A stretch of 64,000 nt of DNA from Enterobacterales bacterium (GCA_015654925.1 JAATFX010000124.1:1-64000), one strand, 5' to 3'. Positions 17,324 through 26,874 are shown, counted from the stretch's first letter. Translations and numbers: made by a program. Notes: generated from the letters alone by a model not told the origin.

Positions 17324-18199
17324 ATGAACGCTGGACGCACAATGGCTGTTAAAAATAAAATATTGCTGGCACTGACCCTTGCCATTTCAACCTTGTCCAT
17401 ATTCAATTGCGCCCAGGCAGATGACAAATTGAACGAGGTATTGAAAAAACAAAGTATTCAAGTGGGCGTCAGGACCGAATTGAAAGATTTTGGTTATATG
17501 GACCCCGCCACCAATGAAATTACCGGGTTTGATATCGATATCGCCAAAGAAATCAGCAAAGATATTTTTGGTAAAGACAATGCCATCGTGCTGGTGCCGG
17601 TTAATGCGCAGAACCGCACCACGCAATTGAATACGGGCCGGGTGGATTTGCTGGCGGCGACGCTTTCCGTCACGCCTGACCGGATGAAGGAAGTGAGTTT
17701 CTCGAAAGTGTATTTCCTGTCGGGCCAGTCGCTGCTGGTTAAAAAAGACTCGCCCATCCAAGGTGAAAAGGATTTATCCGGACGGGTCGTCTGTGCGGTA
17801 GTGGGATCGTCCCAGGAGGCGGTGATCCGCAAACGGGTGCCCGACGCGCAGGTATTGACCTATTCAAGAGCGCCCGAGGCGCTGCTGGCGCTGCAGGGCG
17901 GCAGATGCGACGCCTTTACCTATGGAATTTCGGTGCTCCGGGACATGGTCAAGTCCAACCCGAATACCCGGCTGGCCGGGGGTCTGATGACTTTCGAGGC
18001 CATGAGCCTGGGCGTGAAAAAAGGCGATGATTCCCTGCTCGCCGCCGTCGATACCGCCCTGTTGCATATTAAACAGGACGGCCGCTATGCCGCCATTTAT
18101 AAAAAATGGATTGCCGACGACTTACCCGCCGACGTGGATCGGTGGTATGGCATGGACCCGGCCGAAGCGGCCCGGCGTTACGACGCATCGCGGGGTTAA
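17324..18199 (+). CDS. Periplasmic amino acid-binding protein (family 3)
   Basis: A 291-aa solute-binding protein of the polar amino acid (GlnH/HisJ) type. A signal peptide runs to about CAQA|DDKLNE. The ligand-domain hallmarks GFDIDIAKEISKD and LLAATLSVTPDR, and a second-lobe start KDLSGRVVCAVVGSS, are present. GAGG ten bases upstream favours the ATG at 17324, though an ATG six codons later (17342) is also plausible. It is the first gene of an operon with its ATPase and two permeases, followed by a three-subunit dehydrogenase. The imported amino acid or imino acid is therefore probably the dehydrogenase substrate. Ligand identity is inference. Confidence 0.9.
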   Translation: MNAGRTMAVKNKILLALTLAISTLSIFNCAQADDKLNEVLKKQSIQVGVRTELKDFGYMDPATNEITGFDIDIAKEISKDIFGKDNAIVLVPVNAQNRTTQLNTGRVDLLAATLSVTPDRMKEVSFSKVYFLSGQSLLVKKDSPIQGEKDLSGRVVCAVVGSSQEAVIRKRVPDAQVLTYSRAPEALLALQGGRCDAFTYGISVLRDMVKSNPNTRLAGGLMTFEAMSLGVKKGDDSLLAAVDTALLHIKQDGRYAAIYKKWIADDLPADVDRWYGMDPAEAARRYDASRG

Positions 18200-18255
18200 C
18201 CTTATGCTGGCCGGTAAGATCGGCGCTGCAACGGACATACATAGACGGAGCCGCC

Positions 18256-19005
18256 ATGACGCAGTCTAAGATTGTTGTGGAATTCAAGGACGTGAATAAG
18301 CATTTTAACGCGCTGCATGTGCTTGCCGACATCAATCTGCAGGTCCGCCAGGGCGAGGTGATAGCGGTGATTGGCCCTTCCGGTTCAGGTAAAAGCACCC
18401 TGGTGCGCTGCATTAACCGCCTGGAAACGATAGACAGCGGCGAGTTGTGGATCGACGGCGGCCCGTTGCAGGACGACAGCAAGGGCCTATACCAATTACG
18501 CACCCGTATCGGCATGGTTTTTCAGCAGTTTAATCTCTATCCGCACAAGACGGTGCTGGAAAATATCTGCCTGGCCCCGATCAAAGTGAAAGGCCTGCCG
18601 CGACCGCTGGCGGAGCAGCAGGCCCACGAATTGCTCAAACGGGTGGGGATCGGCGAAAAGCACAATGCTTATCCATCGGCGCTGTCGGGGGGGCAGCAGC
18701 AGCGGGTGGCCATTGCCCGCGCCCTGGCGATGCAGCCCGGCATTTTATTGTTTGATGAACCTACCAGCGCCCTCGATCCGGAAATGGTGGGCGAGGTGCT
18801 GGAGGTGATCCGGGAATTAGCCGATACCGGCATTACCCTGATTATCGTCACCCATGAAATGGGATTCGCCAGGCAAGTGGCCGATCGCGTGCTGTTTATG
18901 GATGCCGGCCGTATCGTGGAACAGGGCGAGCCGCAGACTTTTTTTGCCCGTCCCCGGCATCCGCGGGCGCAGGAATTCCTTTCCAGGGTTATCCGGCATT
19001 ATTAG
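18256..19005 (+). CDS. Amino acid ABC transporter ATPase (GlnQ type)
   Basis: A 249-aa cytoplasmic ATPase. Walker A is [10 protein letters not shown], the signature motif is LSGGQQQR, and Walker B is [14 protein letters not shown] followed by the switch histidine in IVTHEMGF. The start is set at the ATG after GGAG (18247-18250), because the upstream open frame has no family resemblance. It energises the importer encoded around it. Confidence 0.93.
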   Translation: MTQSKIVVEFKDVNKHFNALHVLADINLQVRQGEVIAVIGPSGSGKSTLVRCINRLETIDSGELWIDGGPLQDDSKGLYQLRTRIGMVFQQFNLYPHKTVLENICLAPIKVKGLPRPLAEQQAHELLKRVGIGEKHNAYPSALSGGQQQRVAIARALAMQPGILLFDEPTSALDPEMVGEVLEVIRELADTGITLIIVTHEMGFARQVADRVLFMDAGRIVEQGEPQTFFARPRHPRAQEFLSRVIRHY

Positions 19006-19038
19006 CCTGCCGGCGCACGGCCACCAGGAGTAGCGAGC

Positions 19039-19686
19039 ATGTTATTTACCGCGGTATTTGAAAATCGGGATCTGTTTATCAGCGGCGCGCTGATGACGCT
19101 GGGGTTAAGCGCAGGCGGCTGGCTGGTCGCCGTTTTTACCGCGGTGCTGCTGGTGGCGATGCGCATTTCCCCCCGCCCGGCATTTAGATTGGCCGGAACC
19201 GGCATAGTGGAATTTGTCCGCAATATTCCGCCCATCGTGATCGTATTTTTTGTCTATTTCGGTTTGCCCGGCGCCGGTATCCGCATCTCGTCCTTCAGCG
19301 CCGTGGTGATAGGCGTCGGTTTTTATGGCGGCGCGTTAATGTCCGAGGCCCTGCGCAGCGGCGTGTCATCCCTGCCGCGGGGGCAATATGAAACCGCGCT
19401 GGCCACCGGCATGTCCTATCTCCAGGCCATGCGCTGGGTGGTGTTGCCGCAGGCGATACGTATCGTCATACCGCCCCTGGGCACCGAAACCATCAACCTG
19501 ATCAAAAATACCTCGCTGGGCGCGGCGGTATCGGCGGGCGAAATTATGGGGAACGCCAATCTGGTGGGGTCGCGCACCTTCGCCTACGCCGCGGTTTTCG
19601 TGGCCACCGGCATCGTCTACATCTGCCTGACCTGGCCCATCGCGCTGGGCGTCAATACCCTCGAACGGCGGTGGTCATGGAAATAA
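19039..19686 (+). CDS. Amino acid ABC transporter permease 1
   Basis: A 215-aa inner-membrane permease of the HisM/GltJ type, with about five hydrophobic segments. The EAA loop reads GQYETALATGMSYLQAMRWV, where the permease contacts the ATPase. It overlaps the second permease gene by ten bases. Heterodimeric permeases are normal in this importer class. Confidence 0.9.
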   Translation: MLFTAVFENRDLFISGALMTLGLSAGGWLVAVFTAVLLVAMRISPRPAFRLAGTGIVEFVRNIPPIVIVFFVYFGLPGAGIRISSFSAVVIGVGFYGGALMSEALRSGVSSLPRGQYETALATGMSYLQAMRWVVLPQAIRIVIPPLGTETINLIKNTSLGAAVSAGEIMGNANLVGSRTFAYAAVFVATGIVYICLTWPIALGVNTLERRWSWK

Positions 19687-20360
19687 CCGTCGTCGACCTG
19701 CAATGGTTATTAAATCCGCCGGTGCTGTTATTTTTGGCCAAGGGCATGGGCTATTCGATCATGCTGGCGCTGGCCTGCGGGCTGATTTCAATCCCGGCCG
19801 GCGCGCTGCTGGCCGCCGGACGCATGAGCCGTACGGGGTTAATCCGCTATCCCGCCACGGCGTATATCGAACTCACCCGCAGCCTGCCGCAGATGCTGAT
19901 TATCTTTAGCGTCTATTTTGCCTCCGATGCCTTGGTCGGGGTGAGTTTCAGTCCCACCGCCGCCGCCATTATCGCCCTCAGCGCCTTTAACAGCGCGGTG
20001 GTGGCGGAAATTTTGCGCGCCGGCCTGCAATCCGTCGAGCGCCAAACGCTGGAAGCCGCGCAATCGCAGGCATTTTCCCCACGACAGGTATTTTTACTGA
20101 TCCGCCTGCCCCTGGCCTGGCGCAGGATGACGCCGGCGCTGATCGCGCAGTTTACCAGCTTGCTCAAAGCCACCGCGCTGACGGTGGTCATAGGCGTGCC
20201 CGAGTTTTTGGACCGGGCCATGATCGTGACCGCCAGCCCGCCTTACCGCGCCATGCCGGTGTATGTGCTGATCGCGATAATGTATTTTTGCGTCAACTTT
20301 ACGATTTCGTTACTCGGACGCCGCCTTGAGCGGGCCGAAACCGGCGGGATGCGTCCTTGA
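19677..20360 (+). CDS. Amino acid ABC transporter permease 2
   Basis: A 227-aa partner permease with the segment VERQTLEAAQSQAFSPRQV as its EAA-like loop. The ATG at 19677 is preferred over a GTG two codons earlier; it overlaps the end of permease 1, which suggests coupled translation. The [2Fe-2S] subunit gene follows after 57 bases on the same strand. Confidence 0.88.
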   Translation: MEITVVDLQWLLNPPVLLFLAKGMGYSIMLALACGLISIPAGALLAAGRMSRTGLIRYPATAYIELTRSLPQMLIIFSVYFASDALVGVSFSPTAAAIIALSAFNSAVVAEILRAGLQSVERQTLEAAQSQAFSPRQVFLLIRLPLAWRRMTPALIAQFTSLLKATALTVVIGVPEFLDRAMIVTASPPYRAMPVYVLIAIMYFCVNFTISLLGRRLERAETGGMRP

Positions 20361-20417
20361 AGCCCGGGCCGCGCCCGGGCGCAGGCACTCCCGCCCCCAC
20401 CGCAATAAGGACTGATT

Positions 20418-20705
20418 ATGAGCGCTGCGCAGCCCGCCGGCATCCGGATACCACGCGCCACTTGGCCGGAGCCCGTGATTATTACCGTGAACGGCAAGCC
20501 GATGAACGCCTATCCCGGCGAAGCCCTGGGCGCCGCCCTGCTGGCCGGCGGGTATCGGACGTTGCAACGCCGCGTGCGCGATGGTTCGCCGGCGGCCATG
20601 TTCTGTCTGATGGGTGTGTGCCAGGAGTGCCAGGTATGGGTGGATGGCGTACCGGTGCTGAGTTGCCAGGTACGGGTCAAAGCCGGCATCGCGGTGAGCT
20701 TTTAA
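20418..20705 (+). CDS. [2Fe-2S] small subunit of an HcnA / hydroxyproline dehydrogenase-gamma type enzyme
   Basis: A 95-aa ferredoxin-like subunit. The cluster ligands are visible in MFCLMGVCQECQVWVDG and the later Cys in VLSCQVRV, giving the C-x4-C-x2-C ... C pattern of plant-type [2Fe-2S] domains. Homologues form the small subunit of HcnABC, nopaline/octopine oxidases and D-hydroxyproline dehydrogenase. Here it precedes the matching FAD subunits, so the trio probably oxidises an amino or imino acid and passes electrons on to the respiratory chain. Confidence 0.85.
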   Translation: MSAAQPAGIRIPRATWPEPVIITVNGKPMNAYPGEALGAALLAGGYRTLQRRVRDGSPAAMFCLMGVCQECQVWVDGVPVLSCQVRVKAGIAVSF

Positions 20706-20748
20706 CCGGGCTATGTAACAAACGGGATTATAGGTGGGGGATGATGGC

Positions 20749-22200
20749 GTGGCGACAGCTTTTGGCTTGATTATCGTCGGGGCGGGTCCCGCCGGCATGG
20801 CCGCGGCCATTGCGGCGGCCGGGCGCGGCATTGACACCTTATTGCTTGATGAACAGGATCAGGCCGGCGGCCAGTACTATCGCGCCCTGCCCACCGGGTT
20901 AAACGGCTCGCCGCGCCGCGATCCCCATCACCATGCCGGCGACGCGCTGCGCGCTCGCCTATCTGCCGGCCCGGCCAAGGTGGCGCTGCAACGTAAAGTC
21001 TGGCATATCCGCCTTGATGCCGCGCCCGGCGGCCCGGCTACGTTCACCTTGCAGACCCTGGGCGCCAACGGCAATGAAATATGGACCGCCCGGGCGCTGA
21101 TTATCGCCAGCGGCACCACCGAAAGAGTGATTCCTTTTGCCGGCTGGACGACGCCCGGCGTGATGGGACTGGCCAGCGCCAGCATTCTGCTCAAGGCGCA
21201 CCAGATGCTGCCGGGCAGACGCACGGTGGTGGCCGGCTCCGGACCGCTGCTCGCCCTGGTGGCCGCCGGTATTATCGCCGGCGGCGGGACGGTGGCCGCC
21301 GTGGTGGATCTGGCGGGAACCACCGATTGGCTGCGCGCGTTGCCGGGGTTAGCCACCCGGCCCGCGCTGCTGCGCCAAGGCATGTCATGGCTGCTGCGCC
21401 TCAAGCGCGCCGGCGTCCCTATTTTTACCCGACATACGGTAGTTAACGCCGGGGGCCGGGATGGCGTCGAGAGCGTCGATATTCAGCCGGTGGATGCGCG
21501 GCGGCGCATCCAGGGGCAAACCGCGCCCCGTACTCTTTCCGCCGACTCGCTGGTTATCGGCCATGGACTCACTCCGGCCGGCGAGCTGTTGCGCGCGTCG
21601 GGGGTCACGTTTATTCCCCGCCCGGATGCCGGCGGGTGGGTGCCGGACTGTGATGATTATATGCGTACCTCGACGCCGGGCCTGTTCGCCGCGGGGGATT
21701 GCGCCGGCGTGGCGGGAGCGGAAACGGCGCTGCTGCGCGGACGGTTGGCCGGTCTGGCGGCCAGCGCATTGCTCGCCGGCCTGCCGGACGATCAACTGGC
21801 CGCGCTCACCGCCACCACCCGGCGGGAACTGCGGCAAGCCGCACGCTTTAGCGGCGCCAGCGCCGCGCTGATGGCCATGCCGGCGGGGCTGGCCGATAGC
21901 GTCGCCCCGGAGGTCGTCGTTTGCCGCTGCGAGGGCGTTACCCTGGCGCAGATTGATTCAGCCCTGGACGCGGGCGCCAGCGAACTCAACCAATTGAAGA
22001 TCTGGAGCGGCTGCGCCATGGGGACCTGCCAGGGCCGGTTTTGCGCTGAAATGCTGGAACACCGCCTGCGCCGGCGCGCGCTGGCGCCTCAGGTCGCCGG
22101 ACCGCTGCGCGCCCGCCCGCCGGCGCGTCCGCTTTCCGTCTCGGCGTTGCTGGGCGAGGATGACGGCGCTCCCCTGATCCTGCCCGAGAAACGCCCATGA
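20749..22200 (+). CDS. FAD/[2Fe-2S] dehydrogenase alpha subunit (HcnB/OoxA type)
   Basis: A 483-aa flavoprotein with an N-terminal FAD motif (IIVGAGPAGMAAAIAAA) and a mid-protein nucleotide-binding motif near VAGSGPLLALVAAG. The C-terminal BFD-like [2Fe-2S] domain carries CRCEGVT and the later Cys pair in GCAMGTCQGRFC. GTG at 20749 is chosen because GGGGGA lies seven bases upstream; another GTG five codons earlier has no such site. It ends in a four-base overlap (ATGA) with the beta-subunit gene, so the subunits are co-translated. Confidence 0.85.
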   Translation: MATAFGLIIVGAGPAGMAAAIAAAGRGIDTLLLDEQDQAGGQYYRALPTGLNGSPRRDPHHHAGDALRARLSAGPAKVALQRKVWHIRLDAAPGGPATFTLQTLGANGNEIWTARALIIASGTTERVIPFAGWTTPGVMGLASASILLKAHQMLPGRRTVVAGSGPLLALVAAGIIAGGGTVAAVVDLAGTTDWLRALPGLATRPALLRQGMSWLLRLKRAGVPIFTRHTVVNAGGRDGVESVDIQPVDARRRIQGQTAPRTLSADSLVIGHGLTPAGELLRASGVTFIPRPDAGGWVPDCDDYMRTSTPGLFAAGDCAGVAGAETALLRGRLAGLAASALLAGLPDDQLAALTATTRRELRQAARFSGASAALMAMPAGLADSVAPEVVVCRCEGVTLAQIDSALDAGASELNQLKIWSGCAMGTCQGRFCAEMLEHRLRRRALAPQVAGPLRARPPARPLSVSALLGEDDGAPLILPEKRP

Positions 22201-23396
22201 CGCGCCATGATATCGCCATCGTCGGCGGCGGCATCATGGGCTGCTATGCGGCCATGTTATTGGCCGAGGCGGGCATGCGCGTCGCGGTAATGGAAAAATC
22301 CACGTTATGCGGCGGCGCATCCGGCGTGAATGCCGGCAGCCATTCAATGCAAAACAAACGGCCGCAATTGCTGCCTTACGCCCTCGAAGCCCAAGAGCTG
22401 TGGACGCGCATGAGCGCCCGGCTGGGCTATGATATGGGATATCGCCGCAGCGGCGGACTGATCGTGGCGTTGACGGAGCAGGAAGCCGCGGGCCTGGAGG
22501 AAAAGACCCTGGCGCGGCGGGCCATGGGCGTTGACGCGGAAATGATCGCCGGCGATCGCGCCCGGGCGATCGAACCCTTGCTGTCACAATATATCCTGGC
22601 GGCCAGCTACGGTAAAACCGACGGCTATTCGGACAGCTTGCGCACCGGCCGGGCTTTTACCGGCAAACTGCGCCAACTCGGCGTCAGCCTGTATGAGCAC
22701 TGCGGGGTCGAACGCATAGCGCCGGCCCGTGACGGCTTTGTTATTGCCGGCGCGGGGGAAACCTTCTACGCCGGCCGGATATTGCTGGCCGCCGGCGCCT
22801 GGTTAAAGGAATTATTGTTAATGCTGGGGAGCGATCTGCCGGTAAGCTATCGCCTGAACCAGGCGTTGGTGCTCGATCGCATCGGCCATCGCCTGCGGGG
22901 GTTTATCGGCCACGCCTCGGGTTTGCTGACCTTGAAACAGTCCCACTCCGGCAAGCTGTTGCTCGGCGGCGGATGGCCGGCGGAAGGCCGCGCGCAGGCA
23001 GGGGAATCGGTCATGCTCAGCGACAGTATTATCGGTAACCTGCGGCTGGCCCGGCGCATCTTGCCCGCCGTCGGCGCTACCTCGCTGCTACGGGCCTGGT
23101 CGGGATTCGAGGCGGATATGCCTGATTTTTTACCGTTGGTGGGCGCGGTGCCCGGCGTGAAAAATGCCTTTGTCATCGGCTGTATCGGCGGCGGTTATAC
23201 CCTCGGCCCGGTAATGGCGCAGCGCCTCTGCCAGCAGATACTTGAACGCGGCCCGGCGGATGCGGCATTTGATCCCGCGCGCTTTTTACCCGCCGGGGTC
23301 CGGCCGGTTATGGCTAGTCCGCCAGTGGCCCCAGAGCGATCGGTTTTATCGGGAAACGCGTGCGCATCATCCCCACCGCGCCCGGCGTTAACGTAA
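22197..23396 (+). CDS. FAD-dependent amino/imino acid dehydrogenase beta subunit (DadA-like)
   Basis: A 399-aa DadA/glycine oxidase-family flavoprotein. It starts with IAIVGGGIMGCYAAMLLAEAG and ends its conserved part at GCIGGGYTLGPVMAQRLC. It is likely the catalytic subunit of the trio with the two preceding genes; D-hydroxyproline, D-proline or opine-like substrates are known for relatives. The last 30 or so residues after DPARFLPAG look unrelated to the family. They are encoded over the antisense of a minus-strand [2Fe-2S] gene remnant, so the C-terminus may have been extended by a deletion that fused the two convergent genes. Confidence 0.82.
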   Translation: MTRHDIAIVGGGIMGCYAAMLLAEAGMRVAVMEKSTLCGGASGVNAGSHSMQNKRPQLLPYALEAQELWTRMSARLGYDMGYRRSGGLIVALTEQEAAGLEEKTLARRAMGVDAEMIAGDRARAIEPLLSQYILAASYGKTDGYSDSLRTGRAFTGKLRQLGVSLYEHCGVERIAPARDGFVIAGAGETFYAGRILLAAGAWLKELLLMLGSDLPVSYRLNQALVLDRIGHRLRGFIGHASGLLTLKQSHSGKLLLGGGWPAEGRAQAGESVMLSDSIIGNLRLARRILPAVGATSLLRAWSGFEADMPDFLPLVGAVPGVKNAFVIGCIGGGYTLGPVMAQRLCQQILERGPADAAFDPARFLPAGVRPVMASPPVAPERSVLSGNACASSPPRPALT

Positions 23397-23470
23397 TCGC
23401 GCATGGCGGCCACGGTGACGTCCCCGCAGCGGCAGATCGTCGTATCGCCATGGACCGGGATACGCAGCTC
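23314..23470 (-). pseudogene. Remnant of a BFD-like [2Fe-2S] protein gene
   Basis: On the minus strand one frame encodes DTTICRCGDVTVAAMRDYVN, the start of a BFD-like [2Fe-2S] domain. The adjacent frame then reads RTRFPIKPIALGPLAD to a TAG at 23316-23314, resembling the usual tail of such proteins. The middle with the second cysteine pair (normally GxCQGRxC) is absent, so about 40 codons seem deleted together with a frameshift. It lies just downstream of the molybdoenzyme gene on the same strand and overlaps the tail of the convergent dehydrogenase gene. The 5' limit is approximate. Confidence 0.5.
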
Positions 23471-23501
23471 CCGCGCCGTTGCGGACCGGACCGGGAGGGG
23501 T

Positions 23502-25799
23502 TCAGCGGCGGATAACCGGCGGCGGCACAAAGGCCCGCACCGCGGGCAAGGGGTCATCATAGCGGACAAAGTCAACCACCGCGATTTGCCCGATACAGCC
23601 CTGTCCCAGCGCCGAAGTGCCGATATCCAGGGTTAATACGTTGGGGTTGCCATGCACGCAAAAAGGAATGTCATCCCGCGGATCATAGGGATCAAACCAT
23701 GCGCCGGTGGGCACCTGGATCACCCCCGGCATGATGGCGTCGCTGATATCGGCCGATGCCAATATCGCCCCGAGTCCGTTGAATATCTTGATAATGTCGC
23801 CCTGGCGCACCCCTTTGCCCTCCGCATCCAGCGGATGGATTTTACACACTTCGCGTCCGCGCCGTTTAGCGTCCCCGCTATGGCGGCCAAAATCCAGTTG
23901 GCTATGCAAGCGCGTGGCCGGCTGATTGGCTATCAGATAAAACGGGTGGGTTTCATCGCACCGCAGCCGCGGCGCCAGCCATACCGGGTGGCCGGGGCAA
24001 TCCGCATAACCAAAGCGGTCGATGGCGCTGGAGAAAATTTCAATCTTGCCGCTGGGCGTCGGCAGGGGGTGGCCGACGGGATCCGTGCGAAAATTACGCA
24101 GCAGTCTGCCGCCGTCTTTGATTTGCGGCAAATACAGCGAACCTTGCGCCCAGAACGTGTCGAAATCCGGCGCCGGCGCGCCGTGCGCCGCCAGCTTGTC
24201 CGCCATTTGCCCATAGAGTCGGCGCAGCCATTGCCCGCTGGTGCGGCCCTCGCTGAAGGCGGCCTCGGTGCCGAGGCGGCGGGCCAAATCGTTGAAAATA
24301 TCGTAATCATCCCTGGCCTGGCCATAAGGTTCCCGCACTTGCTGCATGGCCACCAGCAAATTGTCCGTCGCCGTGCCGCCGATATCATCGCGCTCCAGCG
24401 TCAGGGTGCAGGGCAAGACGATATCCGCATGCCGCGCGGTCGGCGTCCAGTGTATTTCATGCACGACCAGCGTATCCAGGGTATTGAACGCGCGCCGCAA
24501 TCGGCCCAGATCCTGGTGATGATGAAACGGATTGCCGCCGGCCCAATAGGCCAGCGCGATATGCGGATAGGTCAGCTTGTGGCCGTTATAGTCATACTGT
24601 TCGCCCGGATGAAGCAGCATATCCGCCACCCTGGCCACCGGAATATAGGTTTTAACCCCGTTGCGGCCCTGGGGAAACGCGGGAAAAGCGACGGCATTAT
24701 GATGCTTGCCATAGTGGCCGATGGCCCCCAGCGCGTAATTATAACCTCCCCCCGGCAAACCCGGCTGCCCCAGCGCGGCGGCCAGCGCCAGCCCGAGCCA
24801 GACCGGTTGTTCGCCGTGCTGCGCGCGCTGCAGTGAATGCGCGACCGTCACCATCAGGCGTTTGCCCGCCAGGCGCTGCGCCAGCGCGGCGATATCCGCG
24901 GCCGGCACCTGACAGATATCCGCCGCCCAGTCCGGGGTTTTCGGCTGGCCGTCGGTATGGCCCAGCACATATTGTTCAAAGATGTCCCATCCTTCACAGT
25001 AACGCGCCAGGAACCCCCGGTCCGCCCAGCCGTTGACCACGATGTCATAAATCAGCGCCAGCATCAGCGCCGCATCGGTGCCGGGCACGATGGTATGCCA
25101 TTCGGCGCGGGATTCCGCCGGCATATCGGATTGCAGCGGACTGAAGTAGATAAATTCCGCCCCCCTGGCCGCCGCCTGGCGCATAAAGTCGCGCTCGGTA
25201 TGGCGGCTGATGCCGCCGCTGGCCACCTGGGAGTTTTTCAGCGCCATCCCGCCGAACGACAGCACGATTTCGCTGTATTCGGCAATCTCTTCCCAACTGA
25301 CGCCCCGGCGCGCCACTTCATCCAGATCGCCGAGAATATGCGGCAATAAAACGGCGGAAGCCCCGGCGCTGTAACTGTTAACCGAGCGCACATAGCCGCC
25401 CAGCGAGGTATTGAGAAAGCGATGCACCTGGCTTTGCGCATGATGAAAGCGTCCGGCGCTGGACCAGCCGTAGGAGCCGCCGAAAATGGCCTCCGGCCCG
25501 TACCGCCGCTGTACCCGGCGCAATTCCTGCGCCAACAGGTCGAGCACCTCGTCCCACTCCATTTCAATATATTCGTCGTGCCCGCGCCGGCGATCGGGGC
25601 CAGGCCCATTCTCCAGCCAGCCGCGCCGTACCGCGGGTTTTGCTACCCGGCAGGGATGGTCAAGCGCATCGACAAAGTTGTCGATGAGACGATTGGGATT
25701 GGGATCGTCCGCAAAGGGTTTTACCGTCAGGCCCTGTTGGCCTTCGCTTGCGGTAAACACCCCCCAATGGGAACTGTGCATTTTTTCACGACGCGTCAT
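23502..25799 (-). CDS. Molybdopterin-dependent oxidoreductase of the BisC/TorA family
   Basis: A 765-aa bis-MGD molybdoenzyme of the DMSO reductase family. The active-site region reads GGSYGWSSAGRFHHAQ, with the serine that ligates molybdenum in the TorA/BisC group. The C-terminal cofactor domain is visible around LIANQPATRLHSQLD. There is no N-terminal [4Fe-4S] cysteine motif and no Tat signal, so it is probably cytoplasmic like BisC. BisC-type enzymes reduce biotin sulfoxide and related S- or N-oxides. It is single on its strand, facing the dehydrogenase trio. Substrate unproven. Confidence 0.88.
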   Translation of the reverse strand: MTRREKMHSSHWGVFTASEGQQGLTVKPFADDPNPNRLIDNFVDALDHPCRVAKPAVRRGWLENGPGPDRRRGHDEYIEMEWDEVLDLLAQELRRVQRRYGPEAIFGGSYGWSSAGRFHHAQSQVHRFLNTSLGGYVRSVNSYSAGASAVLLPHILGDLDEVARRGVSWEEIAEYSEIVLSFGGMALKNSQVASGGISRHTERDFMRQAAARGAEFIYFSPLQSDMPAESRAEWHTIVPGTDAALMLALIYDIVVNGWADRGFLARYCEGWDIFEQYVLGHTDGQPKTPDWAADICQVPAADIAALAQRLAGKRLMVTVAHSLQRAQHGEQPVWLGLALAAALGQPGLPGGGYNYALGAIGHYGKHHNAVAFPAFPQGRNGVKTYIPVARVADMLLHPGEQYDYNGHKLTYPHIALAYWAGGNPFHHHQDLGRLRRAFNTLDTLVVHEIHWTPTARHADIVLPCTLTLERDDIGGTATDNLLVAMQQVREPYGQARDDYDIFNDLARRLGTEAAFSEGRTSGQWLRRLYGQMADKLAAHGAPAPDFDTFWAQGSLYLPQIKDGGRLLRNFRTDPVGHPLPTPSGKIEIFSSAIDRFGYADCPGHPVWLAPRLRCDETHPFYLIANQPATRLHSQLDFGRHSGDAKRRGREVCKIHPLDAEGKGVRQGDIIKIFNGLGAILASADISDAIMPGVIQVPTGAWFDPYDPRDDIPFCVHGNPNVLTLDIGTSALGQGCIGQIAVVDFVRYDDPLPAVRAFVPPPVIRR

Positions 25800-26127
25800 A
25801 GGGCTCCATCACGGTGCAGCGAGCGGCTATCAATTGGACTGAAAGTAAGGTGAAAAGTATAAATCGCGGCAGCGCCCGGGCTATTAACCGTTCATCAAAT
25901 CCCTAGTCCCGTACCGTTTTTTCCAGGCTGACGCCGCCAGCGGCAATCTGCGCCGGGACAGGTTTGTAACACAACATAAACAAAAAAAATTCATTACACA
26001 ACATCAATCAAAAAGATCAATTTATCCTAAGCATATGACTTATTTGCACGTTCCCCGCCGTGGTCGACAAAAGAAACGCCGCAGCAACCCCGCCGCGGTG
26101 AAAGACGATGCGTACTGCCATGGCTAT
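25800..26127. other. Non-coding gap between the molybdoenzyme and an ABC ATPase gene
   Basis: No convincing gene seen. The part next to 25799 must contain the promoter of the molybdoenzyme gene. An AT-rich stretch (about 25970-26040) lies in the middle. No clear terminator for the importer operon was found. Confidence 0.5.
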
Positions 26128-26865
26128 TTAGTGCTGGCGTAAATCGCTGAGGAAACGCTTGGCGCGCTCATGCTGCGGATCGGTAAAAAATTGCTCAGGC
26201 GCGGCCTTTTCCAGAATTTGCCCCTGATCCATAAACCAGACGGTGTCCGCTACGTCGCGGGCAAAGTTCATTTCGTGCGTAACGCACATCATGGTCATCC
26301 CCTCCTGGGCCAGTCCGCGCATCACGTTTAGCACTTCCCCCACCATTTCCGGATCGAGCGCGGAAGTCGGTTCATCAAACAACATCACCGGCGGTTTCAT
26401 GGCTAATGCGCGCGCTATCGCCACGCGCTGCTGCTGGCCGCCCGATAATTGCGCCGGATAGGCATCCGCCTTGTTTGATAATCCCACGCGCTCCAGCAAC
26501 TCGCCCGCGTGGCTGCGCGCTTCGGTCCGCTTGATTCCCAGCACTTTCACCGGCGACATCATGATATTTTCGATCACCGACACATGCGGGAACAGATTGA
26601 AGCTCTGAAAAACAAAACCAATGCGTCGGCGCAAATGATTCAGGCGCATGCTGCTGCCGTGGATATCGATGCCGTCAAACAGGATTTGCCCTTGTTCAAT
26701 GGGTTCAAGGCGATTAACGGTACGAATCAGCGTCGACTTCCCGGAGCCTGAAGGGCCGCACACCACCACCACTTCGCCGCTTTTGATTTCAGCGCTCAGA
26801 TTGGTCAGCGCCTGGTATTCGCCATACCACTTGTTGACCTGATGGAACAATATCATTGGTCTCAT
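26128..26865 (-). CDS. Amino acid ABC transporter ATPase (GlnQ type)
   Basis: A 245-aa ATPase with Walker [11 protein letters not shown], signature LSGGQQQR, Walker [15 protein letters not shown] and switch CVTHEMNF. It is the last gene of a minus-strand operon with two permeases. The matching binding protein is probably the one at 35226-36065, since none is encoded beside it. Confidence 0.92.
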   Translation of the reverse strand: MRPMILFHQVNKWYGEYQALTNLSAEIKSGEVVVVCGPSGSGKSTLIRTVNRLEPIEQGQILFDGIDIHGSSMRLNHLRRRIGFVFQSFNLFPHVSVIENIMMSPVKVLGIKRTEARSHAGELLERVGLSNKADAYPAQLSGGQQQRVAIARALAMKPPVMLFDEPTSALDPEMVGEVLNVMRGLAQEGMTMMCVTHEMNFARDVADTVWFMDQGQILEKAAPEQFFTDPQHERAKRFLSDLRQH

Positions 26866-26874
26866 TCTCTTTCC

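Noticed and set aside
23652-24836. 394-codon plus-strand frame opposite the molybdoenzyme gene
   Set aside because: Antisense shadow; no motif, and the molybdoenzyme gene is unambiguous.
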